This document shows positions 53,247 through 62,934 of a stretch of 64,000 nt of DNA, piece by piece. Position numbers and translations under genes: made by a program. The notes beneath the pieces are model-generated. The model saw only the letters and a list, made by a program, of their open reading frames with translations, did not search any database and had not been told where the DNA came from. The stretch's first letter is position 1. Each line of letters starts with the position of its first letter. Source of the DNA: Sphingomonadales bacterium Ga0077531 (lineage in GTDB: Bacteria; Pseudomonadota; Alphaproteobacteria; Sphingomonadales; Sphingomonadaceae); contig LNED01000041.1 in NCBI GenBank assembly GCA_001464915.1, forward strand, positions 1-64,000. The letters run 5' to 3'.

Positions 53247-54149
53247 TCAGGTTGCGGCCGTCGCAGGTTCCCGCTGCGGGCGCGTCGCCAGCCAGCAGCC
53301 CGCCACAATCAGTGCGGTTCCCGCCAGCGTCGGCAACGTCACGCCTTCGCGAAAGAACAGCCAACCGAAGACGCTCGCCCAGATGAATCCCGAATATTCG
53401 GTCGGCACCAGCGCCTGCGCCTCGGCCCGGGCATAGGCCCATGCGATCGACAGCGAACCCGCAACCGTCAGCGCGCCTGCCGCCAGCAATGCGGGCAGCG
53501 CGTCGCTGTTCGGCGTTTCCCACAGGAACGGGGCGAGGGTCAGCAGCACCAGCCCGCCGATCCCACTGTGGAAGGTGGTTATCTCGATCGGCCCGGCCAC
53601 CTGCGCCTGCCTGCGGATCACAATGAAATTATAGGCATAGAGCAGCGCTGATACGAACAGTGATGCCACGCCCAGCGCCGCGCCTTCATCAAATTCGCCT
53701 TGTCCGATCCGCCCGCCGACGATCACCAGTGTGCCCGCGAATCCGAGCAGGCTCGCTAGTATGGCAGCGCGGCTGATGACCTCGCCCAGCAAGACGCTGG
53801 CGAGATAGAGCGCGATCAGCGGGGCAATGAAACTCAATGCAATCGCCTCTGCCAATGGCAGGCGGGTCAGGGCGAAGAAAAATGTCAACGCCATGAAGGC
53901 TGACACCACGCCTCGGGTCAGATGCAATTTCAGCACCGCGCCCGAAGGCCATGCAGGCCCGCGCGACAGCCACACGGGCGCAATCAGCGCCGCCCCAATC
54001 CCGGCGCGCAGCACCGTGGCGGTATAGGCGCCGATCATCAGCGCCGCCTCTTTCATGAAGGCATCCATCAAGGACAAGAACCCCACGCCGGCCAGTGCGG
54101 CGGCGAATGGCAGCAGGGGGTGGCTTTTCCCAGACATGGCTCGCGCCAT
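53247..54149 (-). CDS. DMT-family transporter (EamA)
   Basis: 300 residues from the ATG at 54149 (another in-frame ATG 12 bases later). About ten hydrophobic spans in two EamA halves; typical phrases are LTFFFALTRLPLAEAIALSFIAPLIALYLASVLLGE and SGFIWASVFGWLFFREGVTLPTLAGTALIVAGC. Such proteins export small metabolites or amino acids; the substrate is not predictable. Divergent from the L,D-transpeptidase gene. Confidence 0.88.
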   Translation of the reverse strand: MARAMSGKSHPLLPFAAALAGVGFLSLMDAFMKEAALMIGAYTATVLRAGIGAALIAPVWLSRGPAWPSGAVLKLHLTRGVVSAFMALTFFFALTRLPLAEAIALSFIAPLIALYLASVLLGEVISRAAILASLLGFAGTLVIVGGRIGQGEFDEGAALGVASLFVSALLYAYNFIVIRRQAQVAGPIEITTFHSGIGGLVLLTLAPFLWETPNSDALPALLAAGALTVAGSLSIAWAYARAEAQALVPTEYSGFIWASVFGWLFFREGVTLPTLAGTALIVAGCWLATRPQREPATAAT

Positions 54150-54320
54150 AGTCCGCTTGGCTTGATGCGTCACGTAACAGTGGCGCTGGTGCAAGCGGCT
54201 GTGCACATTAATGCCAGCGAAAGCGAAGGTGGTTGATAGGGGCCGCCCGCCCGGAGTATGAACGGGCTGGACCAGACGGCGTTGCATTCAGCAACGAGAC
54301 GGGGCGAAAAGGCAGAAGCG

Positions 54321-55709
54321 ATGACAAGGTTTTCCGGCAAAATGGCAGGCAGCGCCGCGCTCGCCGCGCTGATAGCGAACGCTGCCTTGGCGCAAAGCAG
54401 CACGCAGCCGACCCCGACCCAGCCCGAAATGCTTCCCCGTAGCGAACAACAGGGCGGCCCGCAGCCAGCCCAACTGCCCACCCCGCGCGACGCCTTTGAA
54501 CAGGCCTTCCCGCAGGCCGCCAAGCCCGCGCCGCTGGTGCAGACATGGACTGTCGGTCAGGCCGCACGGCTAGTCGCCGTGATCGAGGGGATTGGCGCAG
54601 AAGGCCTCGATCCCAAGGATTACGATCTGCAGCCGCTCAAGGTCGCGCTGGCCGCCGGGCCTTCGGATGAATTGAATCAGCTCGCCTCGCAAAGCTTTGT
54701 CTGGCTGGTTGAGGATCTGCGTGACGGGCGCACCCCGATGGACGCGCGCGAACAGTGGTTCGTGGTTGATCCCGACCGCGATGCTTTTCGCACCGGCGAC
54801 ATCCTTACCGAAGCGCTCGCGTCAGGCGATATCGCAGGCACGCTGGCGAAGCTCGCGCCCACCCACCCCGATTACGCCCGCCTGCGCGATGAATTGGCCA
54901 AAACGCCCGAGGCCAGCACCACCAAACGCAAACTGATCCGCGCCAATATGGATCGCTGGCGCTGGTTGGCGCGCGATCTCGGCTCGCAATACCTGATTAC
55001 CAACGTGCCCGAGTTTCAGCTGCGGCTGACGGTCAAGAACCGGATCATCAGCACCTACCGCACCGTGGTTGGTAAGCCGGGGCGCACCGCCACCCCGCAG
55101 CTGGCTGAAATGGTCGAAGGTGTGGTGTTCAACCCGACGTGGACGGTACCGCAATCCATCGTCAAGGGCGAAGGGTTGGGCGCAAAAGTGCTCGCCAACC
55201 CCGCGTGGGGCAGGCGCAACGGCTATGTCGCTACGCGGGGTGCGAATGGCTACATTTCTGTGGTGCAGCAGCCGGGGCCGGGCAATTCGCTCGGCATGAT
55301 GAAGCTGGAAATGCCCAACGCGCACGCGATCTTTTTCCACGACACCCCGTCGCGCCACCTGTTTGCCAATGATAGCCGCGCGTTGAGCCACGGCTGCATC
55401 CGTACCGAACGCGCGCTCGAACTGGCGATGACGATGGCGATTCTGGGCAAGGGTGCATCGAAGGAAGAAGCCGTCGAGATCTCGAAATCGGGCAAGTATA
55501 CCAAGGTGATGCTCGAAAAGCAGTGGCCCGCCTATATCACCTATTTCACGATGGCATCCGACATCAATGGTGAGATGGCGACCTTCAACGACATATATGG
55601 CCGCGACACGAAGGTGCTGGCCAGCCTGGATAAGCCGCGCGTGCGCGAACGCAGCATCCTGCCGACTGACGAGGTGATCGTGATCGAGGATGATTTGCAG
55701 GATAGTTAA
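54321..55709 (+). CDS. L,D-transpeptidase, YcbB-like (YkuD domain)
   Basis: 462 residues from ATG 54321. Signal peptide ending ANAALAQ, a Pro/Gln-rich linker, a helical scaffold domain typical of LdtD/YcbB (ASQSFVWLVEDLRDGRTP, RKLIRANMDRWRWLARDLGSQYLITNVPEFQLRL), then the YkuD catalytic domain with HDTPSRHLFANDSRALSHGCIRTE, carrying the catalytic His and Cys. It makes 3-3 peptidoglycan cross-links or attaches proteins to them in the periplasm. A second, different YkuD protein lies ~0.4 kb downstream on the other strand. Confidence 0.92.
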   Translation: MTRFSGKMAGSAALAALIANAALAQSSTQPTPTQPEMLPRSEQQGGPQPAQLPTPRDAFEQAFPQAAKPAPLVQTWTVGQAARLVAVIEGIGAEGLDPKDYDLQPLKVALAAGPSDELNQLASQSFVWLVEDLRDGRTPMDAREQWFVVDPDRDAFRTGDILTEALASGDIAGTLAKLAPTHPDYARLRDELAKTPEASTTKRKLIRANMDRWRWLARDLGSQYLITNVPEFQLRLTVKNRIISTYRTVVGKPGRTATPQLAEMVEGVVFNPTWTVPQSIVKGEGLGAKVLANPAWGRRNGYVATRGANGYISVVQQPGPGNSLGMMKLEMPNAHAIFFHDTPSRHLFANDSRALSHGCIRTERALELAMTMAILGKGASKEEAVEISKSGKYTKVMLEKQWPAYITYFTMASDINGEMATFNDIYGRDTKVLASLDKPRVRERSILPTDEVIVIEDDLQDS

Positions 55710-56206
55710 GGGCGCTCGAGCACACGTTCGAGCAGCACCTGCCTTCGGTAAAGTACCGCCGCAGGCAGGGCGAAGCACGCTGCGGCCATCGCAAAGAATT
55801 CATCCCGACCGGTGACGGCTTGGAATGCAGCGATGCCGACAATTGCGGTTCCCATCGCCACTGCTGTGCCGACCCGGCTCTCCAGCCGATAGCCAGCGAT
55901 GCGCGCAATGGGCACGCCTGCTAACATCAGAGCCAGGCCCGTGGCGAGGCCGCCGAAGATGAACCCCGCGATCAGCGCCAGCATTGCCAGCTGAACGTAG
56001 AATTTGAAATCGTAGTCGGCCTGCGTCGTCAGGCCATCGACCAGAAACGTTGATGCCAGCAAGATCGCGCCCAGCGCTGCCGCTTGCAGCGTTGCAGGGG
56101 CAATTGCTCTGGTTTCGGGCGAGGAGCCAAATCTCCGCACGCCCCGCAGCGTCTCAATACGCGCTAGCAGCTGCGCCCGGCCCGAATTGCAGCGGCGCGC
56201 GATCAA
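55706..56206 (-). CDS. Four-span membrane protein, unknown
   Basis: Up to 166 residues; the start is uncertain because the first codon at 56206 is TTG and overlaps the upstream gene by 53 bases. Four hydrophobic spans (LQAAALGAILLASTFLVDGL, YVQLAMLALIAGFIFGGLATGLALMLAG, GTAVAMGTAIVGIAAFQAV, FFAMAAACFALPAAVLY). No family recognised. Probably translationally coupled to the upstream L,D-transpeptidase-like gene. Confidence 0.6.
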   Translation of the reverse strand: MIARRCNSGRAQLLARIETLRGVRRFGSSPETRAIAPATLQAAALGAILLASTFLVDGLTTQADYDFKFYVQLAMLALIAGFIFGGLATGLALMLAGVPIARIAGYRLESRVGTAVAMGTAIVGIAAFQAVTGRDEFFAMAAACFALPAAVLYRRQVLLERVLERP

Positions 56207-56855
56207 TCATTGCCAGTTCCGGCAGCGGCTGGATGCTGCCGTCTTCTTCCAATCCCAGCGAGTCGGCGAACAGCAATCGCCCGCCCGACAGGTGCATCAA
56301 CGCGATGCGAAACTGTTCCTCGCCCATCGCGAAACAACCATTCGAGCGGCCCAAACGGCCCCACTTTTCGAGGTGACTGTTCTCGGCATAGGCGGCGCGG
56401 TGCATCACGATGTAGCGTTGCAGTGCGGCGTTATTGCTCTGATCAAGCCCGCCCAATCGCACCGATGTGCCATACCGCCCCTGATACCACTCCCACGTCA
56501 CGTAAGCCCCACGGCTGGTCGCGAGCGAGCCTTCCGTGTTCGAAAACGCCTTTAGCCAGCCGTCGTGCTGCGGGTCTGATCCGGTGCCGTGGCTGACGTG
56601 GTAGGATTGCACCTCGGCCCGTTCGAGATTGACGAAATGGAACCGGGGTTTGGCCGAATGCAGGCCGAAATCGGCGATCCCGACAATGTCACGTTTCCAG
56701 ATCACATCGCCAGCGCGATGGAGTTCGCGTTGGGCAATGTCGAACAGGATACGATCGCGCACAGTTCCCGGAGCCACCGACGCAAAGAGGCGCGTCGGCA
56801 GAGCCAATGCCGCCCCCGCTATCAATGAGCCTTTGAGAAGGTCGCGCCGCTTCAT
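56154..56855 (-). CDS. YkuD_2-type murein L,D-transpeptidase-like protein
   Basis: 233 residues from MKRRDLLKG (56855). Twin-arginine-type signal (RRDLLKGSLIAGAALALPTRLFASVA) followed by the catalytic domain of the YkuD_2 (L,D-transpeptidase catalytic, putative) family: FHFVNLERAEVQSYHVSHGTG, FSNTEGSLATSRGAYVT, YIVMHRAAYAENSHLEKWGRLGRSNGCFAMGEEQ, with the Cys in SNGCFA. Tat export suggests a pre-folded enzyme. Cell-wall modification is expected. Confidence 0.85.
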   Translation of the reverse strand: MKRRDLLKGSLIAGAALALPTRLFASVAPGTVRDRILFDIAQRELHRAGDVIWKRDIVGIADFGLHSAKPRFHFVNLERAEVQSYHVSHGTGSDPQHDGWLKAFSNTEGSLATSRGAYVTWEWYQGRYGTSVRLGGLDQSNNAALQRYIVMHRAAYAENSHLEKWGRLGRSNGCFAMGEEQFRIALMHLSGGRLLFADSLGLEEDGSIQPLPELAMIDRAPLQFGPGAAASAY

Positions 56856-56923
56856 CCTGTCATAACCTATAATGCAATCCTTGGGTTCCCAACCACCCAA
56901 TTGTGCCATTCGTCGCATTAACG

Positions 56924-58381
56924 TTACGTTTCGTGGCGGCTTTCATGAAGCGCTTTGGCCGCCATGCCCAATTTGATCACGCCGGGCAGGTTCGCTCTGA
57001 TCGCCTCACCCACCTTGGCAAGCGAGGCCAATCGCGGACTGCGCTCGGCTTTCAACCGGGCGATTTCAGGGCCGGTGGGGTGCAGCCGGCTGCGGGAATT
57101 GAAGCTTTCCGTCTTGGGATTGGCGGACAACATCGCGCCCGAAAGCAGGTTGGCCATTACCGCGTAGGGGTAGGTGTCGGGGCAATCGGTCAGCGGGGCA
57201 GGATTGCACAGCGGGTTACGTTCTTCGTCGGTGTCAAAGTGCACTTCGAGGAAGGCGGCAAGCGCCGCGCTGTAGGGCACGAAGGGGGTCTGCACCAATT
57301 GCAGCGTGATGGTGTCGCCATCGAAAAACGGGCGGGTATCGCTGCGTGCGGAGAACGGCACAGCGGTGGCGGTGCAATCGATAAACAGCGTGCCGGGCGG
57401 GACTGGAACGCGCTCTTCGCCAAACAGTATGGCGTCAGGCTCAATCGCAGTGACCCGCCCCTGCCGGTGGACGCGGGTGATCTGCTGCATCAGCGCAACC
57501 TCGCCTTCGGAAATCACCGCGAAATGGAACATTGCAGGCTCCACCGCCGGATCGATTCGCAGCATCACGCCGCGCGTTTCGAGCAGGTGGCACATGGCGC
57601 GGCCATTGGCTGCCGCTGTCGCGCTTTCGACCAAGGCCAATTGAAACTCCACCAGCCCTTCAAGCCCGGCGTGGGCCGGTTGCAACTGGCGGCGGTTGAA
57701 CATCCAGCTATCGCGCGGGCGCACCCAATCGATCCGATCAGGCGCGACGCCCGCCTCGATCAGCCACACGGCGGTGTCCATCGCGGTCTTGCCGCCGCCA
57801 AGGATCACAAAGTGCTGCGGCGGATTGGCGGCTTCCAGCCACAGCCCCGGCAGGTCACCCGGAATCGCGCGGCGCGTGCCCGGCGCCACAGCAAATGAAG
57901 GCGTATGCGTGGCTGGAACCGAGGTCTGGAACCACGTCGCATCGACCAGCTTGCGCCGCACCGCGACCGATTGCTCCGCCCCCGATAGGATCCCGCGCAG
58001 AGAGTGCACGCCGTCCGCTCCCCCACGATAATCGGTCAGCGGCAGATAAGTTACCCGCCCGCTTGGCAACAGTTTTTCGCGCATCACCCGGTCGTAATAG
58101 GCGAGGATTTCGGCATGGCGGGCGAGCGGATACATCGCGGCATTGTGCCCCTCGGTATCGACCCGGTCGGTGCACAGCTCAAGCGAATTGACTCCGTAGG
58201 TCGCACTCGGCTGGTGCAACGCGACGAAGGAATAGGCGTCGTTCCAGTGCCCGCCGGGGCGCGCGTGGCGATCGACAATGGTGATGTGGCAATCGGAGTC
58301 TTCGTCAATCAGCGTATCGGCAAAAGCCAGCCCCACCGCGCCAGCGCCGACGATCAGGTAATCGGTTGTGATGTCGGACAA
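56924..58381 (-). CDS. FAD-dependent oxidoreductase
   Basis: 485 residues. N-terminal dinucleotide motif YLIVGAGAVGLAFADTLI, then RPGGHWNDAYSFVALHQPSATYGVNS. A second Rossmann motif is FVILGGGKTAMDTAVWL. The layout is that of flavoprotein monooxygenase-like or hydroxylase proteins, but no Baeyer-Villiger fingerprint is seen and the substrate is unknown. Single gene between the transpeptidase and the histone-deacetylase-like gene. Confidence 0.75.
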   Translation of the reverse strand: MSDITTDYLIVGAGAVGLAFADTLIDEDSDCHITIVDRHARPGGHWNDAYSFVALHQPSATYGVNSLELCTDRVDTEGHNAAMYPLARHAEILAYYDRVMREKLLPSGRVTYLPLTDYRGGADGVHSLRGILSGAEQSVAVRRKLVDATWFQTSVPATHTPSFAVAPGTRRAIPGDLPGLWLEAANPPQHFVILGGGKTAMDTAVWLIEAGVAPDRIDWVRPRDSWMFNRRQLQPAHAGLEGLVEFQLALVESATAAANGRAMCHLLETRGVMLRIDPAVEPAMFHFAVISEGEVALMQQITRVHRQGRVTAIEPDAILFGEERVPVPPGTLFIDCTATAVPFSARSDTRPFFDGDTITLQLVQTPFVPYSAALAAFLEVHFDTDEERNPLCNPAPLTDCPDTYPYAVMANLLSGAMLSANPKTESFNSRSRLHPTGPEIARLKAERSPRLASLAKVGEAIRANLPGVIKLGMAAKALHESRHET

Positions 58382-58417
58382 TTTACGTCTCCCCCGCAGT
58401 GCCGCGCGGGCTTAGCA

Positions 58418-59332
58418 TCAATCTGGCAGGCTCGCGCGGGCATTTTCGTCGGCCATCGCCAGCATTGAACGGGCGTGGCGCGCGGCGACGATGCGCGGAT
58501 CATCGCCGTAACCGCCGCCCAGCGCGGAGGCGATGACTAGGCCGCGTTGGCGCGCTTGGCTGACCACGTACCGGTCGCGCAAAGCCAACCCAGCATCGGT
58601 CAAAGCAAGCCTGCCGAGCTTGTCCTCAAAGTGGGGATCAACGCCTGCCTGATAGAGCACGAAATCGGGCGCAAACTCGGCCATCACTTCGGGCAGATGG
58701 CGGGTTAGCGCGGCCATATAGCCATCATCATCCACTCCATCGGGCAGGCCGACATCGCGGCTGGAGCGGGCCTTGCGCACCGGGAAGTTCTTCTCCGCAT
58801 GGAGCGAGAGGGTGAAGATATCCGCGCGCCCGGCGGTGAGGCTGGCGGTGCCATCGCCCTGATGCACGTCGAGGTCGACGATCAGGATGCGCCGCGCATC
58901 GCCTTCAGCGATCAGGCGATTGGCGGTCACCGCAAGGTCGTTGAACACGCAGTAACCCGCGCCGGTATCGTGCAGCGCGTGGTGGCTGCCCGCCGCGCTA
59001 TTCGCCGCATAGCCGTGCTGCATCGCCAGCTTGGCCGCGAGCCACGTGCCGCCATTGGTGTGACGCACGCGGGCAGTGATCGCGGGCGTCACCGGAAAGC
59101 CGATCCGCCGTTCCTTCTCGCGCGGGACTTCGGCGCGGAAGACCTGATCTACGTAATCGGGACAATGCACCGCTTCGAGCCATTGGCGCGGCATTGGTTC
59201 GGGCGCATGCTCGGTGATCGCAGCGCCCGAGGCCCGCAACTCCTCCATCACGAGATAGTATTTGTCGAAGCGGAAGCTCCCGCGTTCTGGGCGCGGGGCC
59301 ATATAGTCAGCGTGGTGGACGACGTGGAGCAT
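58418..59332 (-). CDS. Histone deacetylase superfamily protein
   Basis: 304 residues. Zn-dependent amidohydrolase of the HDAC/acetoin-utilisation class. Catalytic residues visible: GSHHALHDTGAGYCVFND (tandem His), LDVHQGDGT (Asp/His zinc ligands), YQAGVDPHFEDKLGRL (Asp), and the GGGYGDD Tyr. Bacterial members deacetylate polyamines or other small amides or acetyl-lysine. 86 bases after the FAD gene's start on the same strand; mntP lies directly upstream. Confidence 0.9.
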   Translation of the reverse strand: MLHVVHHADYMAPRPERGSFRFDKYYLVMEELRASGAAITEHAPEPMPRQWLEAVHCPDYVDQVFRAEVPREKERRIGFPVTPAITARVRHTNGGTWLAAKLAMQHGYAANSAAGSHHALHDTGAGYCVFNDLAVTANRLIAEGDARRILIVDLDVHQGDGTASLTAGRADIFTLSLHAEKNFPVRKARSSRDVGLPDGVDDDGYMAALTRHLPEVMAEFAPDFVLYQAGVDPHFEDKLGRLALTDAGLALRDRYVVSQARQRGLVIASALGGGYGDDPRIVAARHARSMLAMADENARASLPD

Positions 59333-59338
59333 CGCGAG

Positions 59339-59884
59339 TCAAAGGTAGCCGGTGTGTTCGGCGAGGATCTTGCACCCCAGCGCGATCAGGATCACGCCGC
59401 CCGCACGTTCGGCCCATGTGCCCCAGCGATCCCCCGCCACCCGGCCTAACGCTACGCCCGCGCCGCTCATGATGAAGGTGACGCCGCCAATCAGGGTGAC
59501 GGCAGTGAGCGGGGCGATGTCGAGCGTGGGCAGGGTGATACCCGCCGCGAGCGCATCGACACTGGTCGCCACGCCCGCAACCAGCAATGCCTTGCCCGTG
59601 AGCGCGCGGGCAGCTTCGTCCTCGCCAACATGCCCGCCGAGCATCCGCACGCCGAGGAAGGCGAGCAATCCAAAGGCGATCCAGTGATCGACCGCTTCGA
59701 CATATACGAGCGCGACGGCCCCGATCCCCCAACCGATCAGCGGCATCACCCCTTGGAATAGGCCGAAGGTGAGCGCGATTCCCGCAGCCCCGCGCACACC
59801 AGGCCGAAACCGCGCGCCCTGAGTAAGCGCCACCGCAAACGCGTCCATCGCAAGCGCGAGGGCGAGGAGGAGGGCTTCGATCAT
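59339..59884 (-). CDS. mntP: Manganese efflux pump MntP
   Basis: 181 residues, six hydrophobic spans. Two homologous halves carry the conserved acidic motifs AMDAFAVAL (about residue 13) and GVATSVDALAAG (about residue 105), plus GCKILAEHTGYL at the end. It exports excess Mn(II). No yybP-ykoY-type riboswitch is visible, as the upstream gap is short and occupied by the next gene's end. Confidence 0.92.
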   Translation of the reverse strand: MIEALLLALALAMDAFAVALTQGARFRPGVRGAAGIALTFGLFQGVMPLIGWGIGAVALVYVEAVDHWIAFGLLAFLGVRMLGGHVGEDEAARALTGKALLVAGVATSVDALAAGITLPTLDIAPLTAVTLIGGVTFIMSGAGVALGRVAGDRWGTWAERAGGVILIALGCKILAEHTGYL

Positions 59885-59923
59885 AGATGTAAAAATCTCA
59901 TGCGATCGACGATGCGACTAACG

Positions 59924-60202
59924 CTATTCTGACACACGCCATATCTCGCTTGCTTCGACCACCTCTGCGCCCATCGTCTGACGAAAACGCTCAGCGCACC
60001 AGTCGTGCCCTTTCCGATATTGCTCACCGTATTCCGCCTCCGACATTTTTTCAGCCTTGAGCATCAGGCGCGCAAACTCATTGGCGGACAGCTCTCCGGA
60101 TTTTGGCAGATAGTCGGAAATATGCGTGTCGCCGCTTCCGCAGTTTCCATAGATGACGCAAGCATCGTGGAGCAGTTTCTCGAACCGTTCCCTTGTCGTC
60201 AT
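59924..60202 (-). CDS. Uncharacterised protein, 92 aa
   Basis: Soluble, mostly helical by composition, with three Cys (HDACVIYGNCGSG, HDWCAERF). No family recognised. Its start overlaps the stop of the thioredoxin-like gene by 4 bases (ATGA), so it is the third gene of the ispG transcript. Real coding status is likely given this overlap. Confidence 0.65.
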   Translation of the reverse strand: MTTRERFEKLLHDACVIYGNCGSGDTHISDYLPKSGELSANEFARLMLKAEKMSEAEYGEQYRKGHDWCAERFRQTMGAEVVEASEIWRVSE

Positions 60203-60708
60203 TTGGCTGCTGACGCCAGCGCGGTCAGCTCGGCGATGATCGCGTCTTCGCTGCGGCTAGCGGCGTTGCGCCAGCTGGCGGCGGTATCGGGGTTCACCAG
60301 CTGGCCATCCGCGGTCAGCACCAGCACCGCCGGGGTTCCGGGGAATTCCGTAAGGCCAAACCGCTGGGCAATATCGAGGTTATGCCCATCGCCCGATTGT
60401 GGCATCCCGACATTGACGAACACCAATTCGTATCGCTCAGCCACCAGCGCAGTGAAGCGCGGGGTTTCGAGCCAGCCGGCCAGCGCGCGGCTATCGTGGC
60501 ACCAGTTTGCGCCCATCACCAGCAGCACCCGCTTGCCATTGGCGGACGCGCGGGCAAGCGCGGCATCGACTTGCGCGCTCGCGGTTGGCACCACGGCATA
60601 GGGGCGCGCTTCGGGTTGGGCCGGGCTTGCGGCGGATTTCGGTGCAGGCGTCGCCGCACAGCCTGATAGTGCGATGGCGGCCAGCGCCGCCCAAACGGCA
60701 GGCTTCAC
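60199..60708 (-). CDS. Thioredoxin-like lipoprotein with WCxxS motif
   Basis: 169 residues. Lipoprotein-type signal (LAAIALSGC), linker, then a thioredoxin fold: [21 protein letters not shown] with only the first Cys of the usual CxxC kept (CHDS), FVNVGM, and the cis-Pro loop [16 protein letters not shown]. It may act as a monothiol or scaffold rather than a standard reductase. Overlaps ispG by 4 bases. Confidence 0.85.
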   Translation of the reverse strand: MKPAVWAALAAIALSGCAATPAPKSAASPAQPEARPYAVVPTASAQVDAALARASANGKRVLLVMGANWCHDSRALAGWLETPRFTALVAERYELVFVNVGMPQSGDGHNLDIAQRFGLTEFPGTPAVLVLTADGQLVNPDTAASWRNAASRSEDAIIAELTALASAAK

Positions 60709-61853
60709 TCCGCCGCTTCCGCAGGTAGGGCGTGGGGATCAAATGCTGTCGCTTGACCTGCGTCGATTTCAGCCGCTTTGGCTTCGACCAGTCGGACGAT
60801 GTGATCGAGCATGTCTTCGCTTTCGACCGTGTGATCGGTCACGCCGCGCAGGTAAACCATGTGCTTGCCCGCACCGCCGCCGGTCAGGCCGATATCGGTT
60901 TCGCGCGCTTCGCCGGGGCCGTTGACCACACAGCCGAGGATCGACAGGCTCATCGGGGTTTTGATGTGTTCAAGCCGCGCTTCGAGTGCTTCCACGGTGC
61001 GGATCACGTCAAAGCCCTGCCGCGAGCATGATGGGCACGAGACGACCCGGACGCCGCGCGTGCGCAGGCCGAGCGACTTGAGCATCTCAAACCCGACCTT
61101 GATCTCCTGCTCCGGCTCGGCCGACAGTGACACGCGGATCGTGTCGCCAATGCCTGCCCACAGCAGCGAGCCCATGCCGATGCTGGATTTCACAGTCCCG
61201 CCGATCAGCCCGCCCGCCTCGGTAATGCCGAGGTGCAGCGGGCAATCGACCGTTTCGGCAAGCCCGTGATAGGCCGCGACCGCAAGGAACAGGTCGCTCG
61301 CCTTCACCGCCACCTTGAATTCGTGAAAATCGTGATCCTGCAATAGCTTGATATGATCGAGCGCGCTTTCGATCAGCGCTTCGGGGCACGGTTCGCCATA
61401 TTTTTCGAGCAGGTCTTTTTCCAAGCTTCCCGCGTTCACCCCGATGCGGATCGCGCAGCCGTTGGCTTTGGCCGCACGCACGACCTCGGCGACGCGCTGG
61501 GCTGATCCGATATTGCCTGGGTTAATCCGCAAACACGCCGCGCCCGCATCAGCCGCTTCCAAGGCGCGTTTGTAGTGGAAATGGATGTCAGCCACGATCG
61601 GGATCCGTGCCCCGCGCGTGATCTTCTTGAAATCGCGGGTCGATTCCTCGGTCGGGCAGGAGACACGGATGATGTCGGCGCCTACCTCCTCGCACCGGCG
61701 GATCTGGTCGAGCGTCGCGCGCACATCCTCGGTCGGGGTGTTGGTCATGGTCTGCACGGTGATCGGCGCATCGCCGCCCACGGGGACATTCCCCACCATG
61801 ATCTGACGCGATTTGCGCCGTTCGATTGTGCGCCAGGGCCGAATGGAAGACAT
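60705..61853 (-). CDS. ispG: 4-hydroxy-3-methylbut-2-enyl diphosphate synthase
   Basis: MEP isoprenoid pathway enzyme, 382 residues from [18 protein letters not shown]. It converts MEcPP to HMBPP. TIM-barrel N-terminal domain ([47 protein letters not shown]) and a C-terminal [4Fe-4S] domain with ligands in [13 protein letters not shown] and [18 protein letters not shown]. First gene of an operon with a thioredoxin-like lipoprotein and a small unknown protein. In the ATG choice I skip an upstream in-frame start. Confidence 0.96.
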   Translation of the reverse strand: MSSIRPWRTIERRKSRQIMVGNVPVGGDAPITVQTMTNTPTEDVRATLDQIRRCEEVGADIIRVSCPTEESTRDFKKITRGARIPIVADIHFHYKRALEAADAGAACLRINPGNIGSAQRVAEVVRAAKANGCAIRIGVNAGSLEKDLLEKYGEPCPEALIESALDHIKLLQDHDFHEFKVAVKASDLFLAVAAYHGLAETVDCPLHLGITEAGGLIGGTVKSSIGMGSLLWAGIGDTIRVSLSAEPEQEIKVGFEMLKSLGLRTRGVRVVSCPSCSRQGFDVIRTVEALEARLEHIKTPMSLSILGCVVNGPGEARETDIGLTGGGAGKHMVYLRGVTDHTVESEDMLDHIVRLVEAKAAEIDAGQATAFDPHALPAEAAE

Positions 61854-61983
61854 GCCCGGTGCTATAGCCGCGCAGGAATGACGGGGCAATGACTTGCGGC
61901 CCACATCGCACGCACCGCCTTGACTTGGGCGGCGGGGCAGCGTCAGTCTGGAGCTGCGTTTTTACGGCGCGAGGGGAAAAACG

Positions 61984-62934
61984 ATGCTGACCAACAGTTC
62001 CGCCGAATTGCGAAGCGTCGCGCCCAGCCTGATCATGCGCGCGGTTAAATGGGTGATGGCGCGCAGCACGCCGGTTTTTCCGCATGATGCGGCAGGCTTT
62101 CGCACTGCGATGGCCGGGCGCAGGCGGCCCGAGGACGCGCTGATGCCGGGCAATTTTCGCAACCGGTTTGTGGTGAGCGACTGGCAGGTTGAAGGGCATC
62201 CGGTGGTGACGATCCACCCCAAATCCGGGCCGGGATCGTGGCACATGCTCTATTTCCACGGTGGCGGGTTTGTGCAGCCGATGTTCAAGGTGCATTGGCC
62301 GCTAGTCGCCGAAATGGTGAAGCGTTGCGGGATCAGTGTCACCGTGCCGCTCTATCCGGTGGTGCCCGAAGCCCCGCATTCGGCGCAGGATGCCGTGGCC
62401 GATGCCGTCTTCGCCAAGCTGGCCGAGACAGTCGATCCTTCGCGGATCATCCTCAACGGTGATAGCGCGGGCGCGCACATGGCGCTCGCCCTGGCGTTGC
62501 GGTTGGCCAAGTCGGCGAGGGAAGCTGGCGGCCCGCAGCCGGGCAAGCTCGCACTGTTTGCCCCGTGGCTTGATCTGACACTCGCCGATCCTGAAATCGC
62601 CGACGTTGAACCGCACGATATCATGCTCAAGATCGGCACGCTGCGGGCCTGCGGAGATGTGGTTGCCGCCGCGCGTGATCCGGGCAGCGCCGAGCTCAGT
62701 CCGCTCTACACCCCAGCCAAGGAGCTGGCGTTGCTACCCCAGACGCGCATCTGGACCGGACGGCACGACATCTTCATCGTCGATTCGCGCACGTTTGTGG
62801 GCAAGCTACGCGCCGCCGGGGTGGACGCGAAATTGTACGAATACGAAGCCGCGCCGCATGTGTTCATGGCGATCACCCCCACGCGTGAGGCGAAGGATGT
62901 GTTCGGCCTGCTGAATGATTTTCTCGCCAGCTAG
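61984..62934 (+). CDS. Alpha/beta-hydrolase esterase (HSL type)
   Basis: 316 residues. Oxyanion-hole motif YFHGGGFVQP, nucleophile elbow NGDSAGAHMA (Ser), Asp in GRHDIF, and His in AAPHVFM complete the catalytic triad of the hormone-sensitive lipase family. AGGGGAA ribosome binding site before the ATG. It is convergent with the SDR gene, overlapping it by 4 bases. Confidence 0.88.
   Translation: MLTNSSAELRSVAPSLIMRAVKWVMARSTPVFPHDAAGFRTAMAGRRRPEDALMPGNFRNRFVVSDWQVEGHPVVTIHPKSGPGSWHMLYFHGGGFVQPMFKVHWPLVAEMVKRCGISVTVPLYPVVPEAPHSAQDAVADAVFAKLAETVDPSRIILNGDSAGAHMALALALRLAKSAREAGGPQPGKLALFAPWLDLTLADPEIADVEPHDIMLKIGTLRACGDVVAAARDPGSAELSPLYTPAKELALLPQTRIWTGRHDIFIVDSRTFVGKLRAAGVDAKLYEYEAAPHVFMAITPTREAKDVFGLLNDFLAS

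Noticed and set aside
56903..57898. Plus-strand ORF (331 aa) antisense to the FAD oxidoreductase
   Set aside because: Entirely antisense to a gene with two clear dinucleotide motifs; no domain of its own.
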